Below, in pieces: positions 57,449 through 64,000 of a DNA stretch of 64,000 bases. How positions within the stretch are numbered: the first letter of the stretch is position 1; each line of letters begins with the position of its first letter. Source of the stretch: Selaginella tamariscina (lineage: Eukaryota > Streptophyta > Lycopodiopsida > Selaginellales > Selaginellaceae); contig PUQB01000249.1 in the NCBI GenBank assembly GCA_003024785.1, positions 115,471-179,470 of the forward strand, read 5' to 3'. The position numbers were made by a program, and so were the translations under genes. Below the pieces are notes generated by a model that was not told where the DNA came from, made no database searches, and saw nothing but the letters and a program-made list of their open reading frames with translations.

Positions 57449-59512
57449 ATGGCAAGAAAGAGAGAAAAAGAAGAAGGAACAGGAGAAGGAGATTGAAAAA
57501 CAGGGGAGTCAGATATAAGAAAGGTAAAAGAGGACGTAGGAGTTACTTGGAAGGCAAAAAGATGAAAAGGAGCAGGATCAGTGGCAAGTTCATGCGTAAT
57601 GGTAAGAACTCAGAGAGGAGGAGGGAGCTATGATTGAAAAAGAGGAAGGATCTTGGGGGTGGAATAGAAGAAGAGTAATGAAAAGAGACAGGATTGGGAG
57701 AAACATGTGTGGATGTTGACAAGTGTACAGGATTAGAAAATCTTGTATAGAAGTCTGTGGATGCACAGAAGTGAGAAGAGCCTGTGAGTGTGCTGACGAA
57801 CCAATAGGAGGTGGATCTTATTGAGGAGGAACTTTCGACACTTATACAGAATTGGAAGAACCCTATACAGGAATCCGCGAACTTATAGGAGTGGAGAGAG
57901 CCTGCAGATGTGCTGAGGAACTAACATGAGGTGAATCCTGTCAAGGAGGAGTCTTCAACACTGATACAAGAACAGGCACGATCAATCCTGTAGCTTGTAC
58001 TGCCTCAGACATTAAGGATGTATCTTGTACACAGGAAGGTACAGAATTGATCCTGGTTTCCAGAGAGGAAAACGTGAGCATCCTAAACCTCCAATCGATA
58101 TGAGGATTTACAACAACGAACCATGGCATGCCCAAAATGATGGGAGTCGACCAAGTCTTGATCAAGTTAAAGGAAATCGAACAGTTGAATGCTCCATGAC
58201 TGCAAGAGAGAGGTTTAGTAGCATGGGTAACTATGCCAAAAGCAATCAGACGACCATCGGCCACCTCTACAAGGACTGCACGCTTCAACTTCACCACCGG
58301 AATGCCATGTTGAGTTGCAAAGTGTTATCATGAAGCTGCATTTGCATCAATGCCTAACAGGGCAAACTCCTTGAGCTCTTGATTATTGAGATGAATGTGT
58401 ACAGGAAACTTGAGTGATGAAATGGTATGAGCAGCACCAATGGAGCCTGCACCTACGTCCAACTTTGTGGCTCCTAAATAAAGTGAACATTGAAGTTTTC
58501 TAGCTGAACTTCAGCTTCAACTTCACGCGTCTTGAACTTCCAGCTTTAATAAGACATTTCGCTGCCTTGTGTCCTGCTTCACCATAATACAAACATAGAT
58601 TCTCATTGCGGCGACGTTGCTTCTCAGCAGCAGAAAGTGAGCCACGCTTGTATTTCTCAACCTTCATAAGAACTACTCTAGAAGGTGTCGCATGAGTATG
58701 TACCACAACTACAGGATTGGTTTGCAGGAACTACTGACGGGATTTTTCCTGACGACGCTCAAACAAGTGGTTGTCGCAGCGAACGGCCTATTGCATGATT
58801 TCCGCTAATGTTTGGGCATCTAGAAGGTCCTTCAACCCAAAATGAAAATGTTCGATTAATGCAGTCTCGTCCCAAGGAACGTTCATGCAAAGTTGCTGAA
58901 ATTCGGATGCATATACAGAAGCTGGTCTGGATCCTTGTGTGAGCTTGCGTAACTTTGTGCATGCGAAATGGTACTTATTAGGATCTCCAAAGCAGCATAT
59001 ACAGAAGCTGGTCTGGATCCTTGTGTGAGCTTGCGTAACTTCGTGCATGCGAAATGGTATTTATCAGGATCTCCAAAGCAGGCTTCAAAGGCAGCCACGA
59101 AACCTTCAAAGTCTTCCATTAATGGGTCGTCACGCTCCAGCAAGGGGGCAACCCAAGCCCTTGGAGATCCAATTAGTAAGTATGCCTAAAGGCCAACCTT
59201 TTGCGCATCAGTCGAGTAGCGACGTGGTTGCATGCGAATCAAGAGTCAAATCTGATTCAGGAAACCTTGGAAATTAGCGCGATTGCCACTGAACTTTTCT
59301 GGCATGATGATCTTTGGCTCTGAAGAAGTGTTCGATGGAGAGGAAACCACAGATGTTTGAGAGAGAGCCTGTGCAGTAGCCTTGGAGGATGCATCAGCAG
59401 CTGCATGTGCCACGTTGGTGGAACCTTGCAGATCTGTGACCACTTGGCGCAAAGTGGCCAGCTCATGAAGCAATATTTAGTGCTTGCGTTGAAATTGCTC
59501 AAAATTGGCCAT
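57449..59512 (-). pseudogene. gag-protease of element A, right arm
   Basis: Inverted counterpart of 49,182-50,939, extending about 220 bp further 3' than the left arm. Gag starts at 59,512 (MANFEQFQRKH, followed by a stop). EDFEGFVAAFEACFGDPDKY is near 59,070-59,130. The knuckle reads NLCLYYGEAGHKAAKC near 58,580 and lacks the second Cys. A 341-bp open segment at 57,941-58,297 covers the region after the protease active site (KLKRAVLVEVADG, IILGMPWF). Confidence 0.85.
58909..59080. repeat. 86-bp tandem duplication in right-arm gag
   Basis: The segment starting GCATATACAGAAGCTGG occurs twice at an 86-bp period, shifting the gag frame. The left arm has it once. Confidence 0.85.
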
Positions 59513-59608
59513 GATCTATGAAAGAAAAAAAGAGGAAAACAAAGAAGAAGAATCAAGGAAAAAAAGTAGTTAGAAATCGAAAAGCTATGAAAGCAGTTAT
59601 TATCAAAC

Positions 59609-60032
59609 TGTCAAGCCACGATCCAAGAATAAGGAAGTGAGAAGAACAAGGAAGCTTGACTTAGAAGCAGGACAAGGAGTAGGACAGGAACTAGGAACCA
59701 AGAACAAGACAAGAGCAGGAGGCAAGGAGCAAGACAAGACAAGATTGATCGTAGAAAGACTGGTGTTGATAGTAACTAATTGTACAACAATTAGGTCGGA
59801 GCTTTTATGCTCACAACTCCAAGCTAATCTGGTCATGAGTCTAATCTGGTCATGAGCTAAAATAGTGGCCCTTATGGCATATCCTGTAGTATATCCTATA
59901 GGAATATCTTACATGCATATCCTGTAGGTATATCCTATAAGCATATACTATAGGAATATCCTGTAAGTATATTCTATAGGCATATCCTGTAACCCGTATC
60001 TTGTATCCTGCATCCTATATCGGGTCGTGACA
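59609..60032 (-). mobile_element. LTR of element A, right arm
   Basis: Plus-strand TGTCAAGCC...TATCGGGTCGTGACA, 424 bp. The TATA-like CTTTTATGC is near 59,805. The transcript-start segment GTTACTATCAAC is kept, while the adjacent priming site has one mismatch (TTGATAATAA). Confidence 0.8.
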
Positions 60033-60340
60033 ATATCTTGGAGAGCAAATGAAAATTGCTTATTTGACTAATGGTTTAAAGGGCAGTACTTTGTAAGGAC
60101 AACTGGTGACTAGTCCTAGTAAGACTTATAATGAAAAGTGGAACCAGCTCTCAACAGATGAACGATGATTAGGTGAGCAAAACGCATAAGAAGGAAAGAA
60201 AGTACTTTGGAATGAAATTCAAAGAAAAGTTCAAACCTCGAAAGTTTCATAAGATTACTTCAATTGTGGAGATCTTAATCATACAGTTAGTGAATGTCTC
60301 AAGAAGAGGATGATTCACAAGAAATTCACCTATGGTGTAA
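60033..60340 (+). pseudogene. Unrelated gag remnant with a knuckle-like motif
   Basis: The plus-strand reading gives LGEQMKIAYLTNGLKGSTL and later YFNCGDLNHTVSEC, which looks like a decayed CCHC knuckle of another gypsy gag. Several stops. The source element is not otherwise present. Confidence 0.4.
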
Positions 60341-61169
60341 GAAACAAGCTATTAACATGGGAAACTCTCTTATGTGCAGAAATCATTATTCACACAGTAT
60401 AAGAAACATTTCCCAGTTAATGTTTAGGGATTTCATCTTTGGGATAACTTTATATATATTACTTATCTCGTTTCTAAGGTCAAGAATAAGATTTTGCTTT
60501 AGTCATTGCCATGTTACAACATTTATAAGATATCTTACTCATAAGACAAGAATATTTTCATTAGACAATATATCATAATTAAACTTCTCATGAAGATTTT
60601 CTCTCTCATGCTCTGCTATATAGCTCTCTTAACCTTCTCTTTTCCTCTTTAGCCCTAATTTAATCATGTCCTTCCCTACCTCCTCATATTAGCCATCATA
60701 ATTGTATGCTTCCTACTTCCATAGGATCCTTTCTACCACCATAAGATTCTTTTTATCACATATACACATGATTTATAATTTCCTTTCATATGAGTTATTC
60801 CTCCACAATAGAAAAGTTCTATGTATGCAATATTCCTAAATGCTATATTTTTATCTTTAACACTATTCCCCACCTTGAAACTTGTAGTGTCCTCACTATA
60901 ACTATCCTAATTCTTCCTTTTGATATTGATCTTCATGGTACTCTAGATTTATTTCTTTATACTTTTGAAAGTTTTTTCTCTCTTCCTTGAGTTCTTAGGA
61001 CCAAAATGAAGAAAATCAAGTTTTTTAACTCCAAGTGTCAACTTCCAACCTAGGCTCACCATTTGCTTTCTCTTCATGTTATTGAACAATTATTTCTTCT
61101 TGTTGCTAAATAGTTTTCTCTTCCTGCTTATTTGGCTTATTTCTATCTTGATAGACATAAACCTTTATG
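60341..61169. other. AT/CT-rich region, nothing recognised
   Basis: Pyrimidine-rich on the plus strand. It may be decayed minus-strand retroelement leader, but I cannot align it to anything in the window. Confidence 0.4.
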
Positions 61170-63530
61170 TAGTGCTAAAAGAAAAGAAACTGTTCAGCAA
61201 GAAGAAAAATATAGGCCCAAATTACAAGAAAAGTTCTATAAAGCAATCATGTATAAAATTGATTTACAGGAATAGCCTGTAGAGTATATATGTATATACC
61301 ACAGATCCTTCGCAAGGATATGCTTTTAAGATTTTTACCTCTTCCTGATCATTTAACCCATTAAACTAATCATATCCTTCTAAACAAGAGGTTAATTTTC
61401 CTTTTTAACATACTGCCTAGTTTTACCTTCTCCTTCTCCCAGTTTTATCTTTCTTATTAGATTTCAACCAAGGTCTACCTAATAACATGATATATATAAT
61501 AATGAGTAACACCTTATACTTTAAGCCTTTTACGAATATAGTCACTCCTCTCACTATACTTACAAGCTTAATTAAAAGGAGCATGTTTAATAAGGCCTAA
61601 ACCCATTTTCTTACAAGCATATTCTTCAATAAAGTTAACTCCTATACCTCCATCTATAAAAGCTCATTTTATTATTATTTCTACCAACATATACTGTGAT
61701 ATTAGATACATACCCATCATAATCAATTTCTTTTTCATAATGCTTCTCTACTTAGTAAATTTCATGTCCTATATAAGTAGGTAGAAATTTTGGAATAATG
61801 TTCAACATTTACAAAATCTGATTTTATCACATGATAGTATGTAGACATGAAGAGATGAACATTCATTTTCAGGAATGAGATCTCCTTGAGTTTATTTCAA
61901 ATCATAATTAAAAAAAACCAAGAATAGTCTAAAAGATCTAAAAATAACATATTTTATTTTAGGAAGGAATATTCTAAAATAAAAGAATATTTATGTGGAA
62001 TAGAGTATCTATGTAAAACAAAGTATTTTGGTGAAGATGATGTGGCAAAGTCAATGGCTTTGAGTGCATTGAGTCAAGAAATCATAATCATATTAGGACA
62101 ATAATACATTCTCTTCATGTCTACGTACTATCACGTGATAAATATACAGAATTTCTTTCTCTGTTGTCACAAATTCCTGTTTCTAACATTTGCTTTATTT
62201 TGAACATGTTACTGCTCTCACAACATGCTAATTCTCTCTTCCACATTAATGAATCGAGCTCCAAATTGTTGTTTGGGAGTATTGTTTGAAGTATAAGGTT
62301 GATTCCTAAGACAATTTGGAGAAATATGTTCTTTCTACCACATGTCTAACAAGTAAAATTAATGAAATTTCTTCATTGTACTTCTCTTTGTTTATATTAT
62401 TTTGATCTTCATAAATTTCTTTTCTTTGATAGGTCCTATGTAAGATGTCTCATTGCTTCCTATATTAGGCTTATATGGTGAAGCATAACTAGTTTAATTC
62501 TCTTCATGCAACTTATTATTTCCTCATGTGTAAAGAGCATCCCTTATATTATTAAAAGGATTTCTGTTTCTTTCTTCTTCCTAATTCCCAATCTATGTCT
62601 CATAATAGAACTTCCTATTACGAGATGGAAACGAGTAACATGATGTTGCCTCATAGGAAGCGGCTTGTCATACCGACCTTTTTTTCTTTTTTATTTTTCC
62701 TTTCTCTTTCTACACGTGTCACATTTTAATTAATAAAATATTTATAGTCTTTTGATAAACTTCTTTATCACAAATTTGACATTTTGGTAACTGTAGTCTA
62801 CATTCATCTACAGTATGCCCATGATTTTTACACTTGGCACACCATACCTTAGCATTTAATTCCTTATACACAATACTCATTTTAAAAATCTTAACCAACT
62901 ATAATAATATTTTTTCATCAACCTTATAGTCTTGAACCTTAATAGGTTCTTCCCTCATCATTTGAACTATCCTCTTTTTTCTTTGAAAACTTTATCTTTC
63001 CTTTTGTTATATTATCTATTTATCTCCTTTTCTTTTTTTAAATATTTTACAAAATCTTTCTTGTCTACTTCCTGAATTGTCATTTACATAATTCTTATAT
63101 GGCTTTTACAATCCTTCTTATACCATTGAAGCAAAGCATCTTCTTTAAGATATAGTTTACATTTCTTTCATGCTTCTTAAAAAGGTGTGTATATTCTTAT
63201 ATAATTTAAGTTTTTCCTTATAGGATATTCTTAAGCTTCTCTAAATGTTCTTATGGCAACTCCTTTTTAAAATATTCTTTAAAAGCTTTTGTAACATTCT
63301 TATAATCTTCTTTCGCATCTTTCTCTAATTTATAATACCAATCAAATGCATTTCCTTTTAATATGTGAAGAAATATAAGTAACTTATTTACATTGCTTAC
63401 TTTATACAACTTTACAACTTTCTCAAACTGTAACAAGTGTTTTTTAAGATTTTCCTTCTTTTCTACAAAAAATATTAAGTATATCAATGTTCCTCTTAGC
63501 ATTCCAATAAAAATGTCATATTAAACATTC
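61170..63530 (-). mobile_element. Old, diverged relative of element B (gag and protease)
   Basis: Minus-strand segments match element B. At about 61,600-61,740 a protease reading parallels IDGGxGVNFIEE and CKxMGLG. At about 62,770-62,850 the knuckle CAKCKNHGHTVDEC and CQICDKE are kept. At 63,251-63,502 there is KKENLKKHLLQFEKVVKLYK and LKGNAFDWYYKLEKD. A short piece at 61,170-61,320 matches the B tail on the plus strand, so there is an inversion point at about 61,320. It is much more diverged and AT-rich than B. Confidence 0.75.
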
Positions 63531-63551
63531 TTGGTGGACTTTCTATACCAC

Positions 63552-64000
63552 TGTCATAGTTTTTACTATGACTCAACCCTTTACTTTGGGGTTTGATTGT
63601 TGTTACTACCGAGTTGTGTGACGAACCCTAGATGTAGTAGGAAACATGCCCACTTAGTGCACTTGGGTATCTGGTGATGGTCCGGCCGGGTGTCATTAGG
63701 TATTTGCAGGAAACTCTAGGTGAAGCTAGAACTTACCTTCTAGAAACTCTCCCCTGGTTTGACATTCTAGGTTATAAAGTATAGCTTGTCAAAATAAGGG
63801 TTAGGGACACTCCTAGGGTTGACCTAACCCTAGGGTTGCCCTAACCCCACGCCCTAATACCCCCCCCTAGGGGTTAGGTTTAGGGTTAGGTTAGGACAAC
63901 CAGTTTCTCTAAGGGCTGGCATTTCCGTGCCAGCCCACTTACTCATTTAGGTAAACAGGGGGGGGGGGGGGGGTCCGTCACATAAATAAGGTAGAGTATA
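63552..64000 (+). mobile_element. Start of an X/Y-family LTR, runs off the window
   Basis: Starts TGTCATAGTTTTTACTATGA and follows the X/Y LTRs through the CCCTAGGG-rich section and a G homopolymer of about 18 (63,957-63,974). Confidence 0.8.

Noticed and set aside
48557..60032. A giant DNA transposon with TCACGACCCGATA terminal inverted repeats
   Set aside because: The ends are simply two oppositely oriented LTRs starting TGTCACGACCC; gag and protease lie inside, with no transposase and no target duplication.

Overview
This window is eukaryotic and repeat-dominated. It contains no bacterial-style operons and no tRNA or rRNA gene that I can recognise. Open reading frames are broken by GT-AG introns of only about 47-101 bp. 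Ty3/gypsy LTR retrotransposons, solo LTRs and one Mutator-like DNA transposon make up most of the sequence. Very short introns, primer binding sites matching plant-type initiator-Met tRNA, and TTTAGGG-like motifs suggest a non-seed land plant; a Selaginella-like lycophyte is my best guess. Crinkler-type NTPases and a self-priming chromovirus-like element are better known from fungi and oomycetes, so a fungal or oomycete source is not excluded. This is inference, not identification.

Layout. Positions 1-48,556 are a head-to-tail tandem duplication with an ancestral period of about 20.07 kb (position 1 corresponds to about 20,072). Each unit holds, in order: a minus-strand P-loop NTPase gene copy (A at 1-2,218; C at 19,777-31,845), its AT-rich upstream region, a truncated minus-strand gypsy element (P1, P2), LTRs, a conserved 3' flank, a second 5'-truncated NTPase copy (B at 9,168-10,854; D at 39,730-41,417), and a plus-strand gypsy element (Q1, Q2) carrying two nested solo LTRs and a MITE-like insert. 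Shared target-site duplications show that these nested insertions predate the 20-kb duplication. Copy C alone was later hit by a 579-bp solo LTR and by an 8,988-bp Mutator-like element (22,807-31,794) flanked by a perfect 10-bp target-site duplication.

The Mutator-like element is the most interesting object. It carries two divergent, intron-containing genes. On the minus strand is a transposase with a WRKY/GCM1-like zinc region, a DDE core and a SWIM finger. On the plus strand is a protein joining a basic N-terminus, a ParB-like domain and a circularly permuted (beta-order) DNA methyltransferase with an acidic tail. A microsatellite-rich hairpin region separates them. The pairing suggests a transposon-borne DNA methylation module, now carrying several frameshifts.

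From 48,557 to 60,032 lies a nested inverted arrangement. Two copies of a gypsy element (A) face each other with LTRs outward and enclose a gag-protease-only element (B) with its own fold-back copy. Element A has a predicted self-priming site. From 60,033 to 63,530 there are old, diverged gag/protease remnants. A further LTR starts at 63,552 and runs off the window. Almost every coding region carries frameshifts or stops, so most should be read as pseudogenes or as affected by assembly error.
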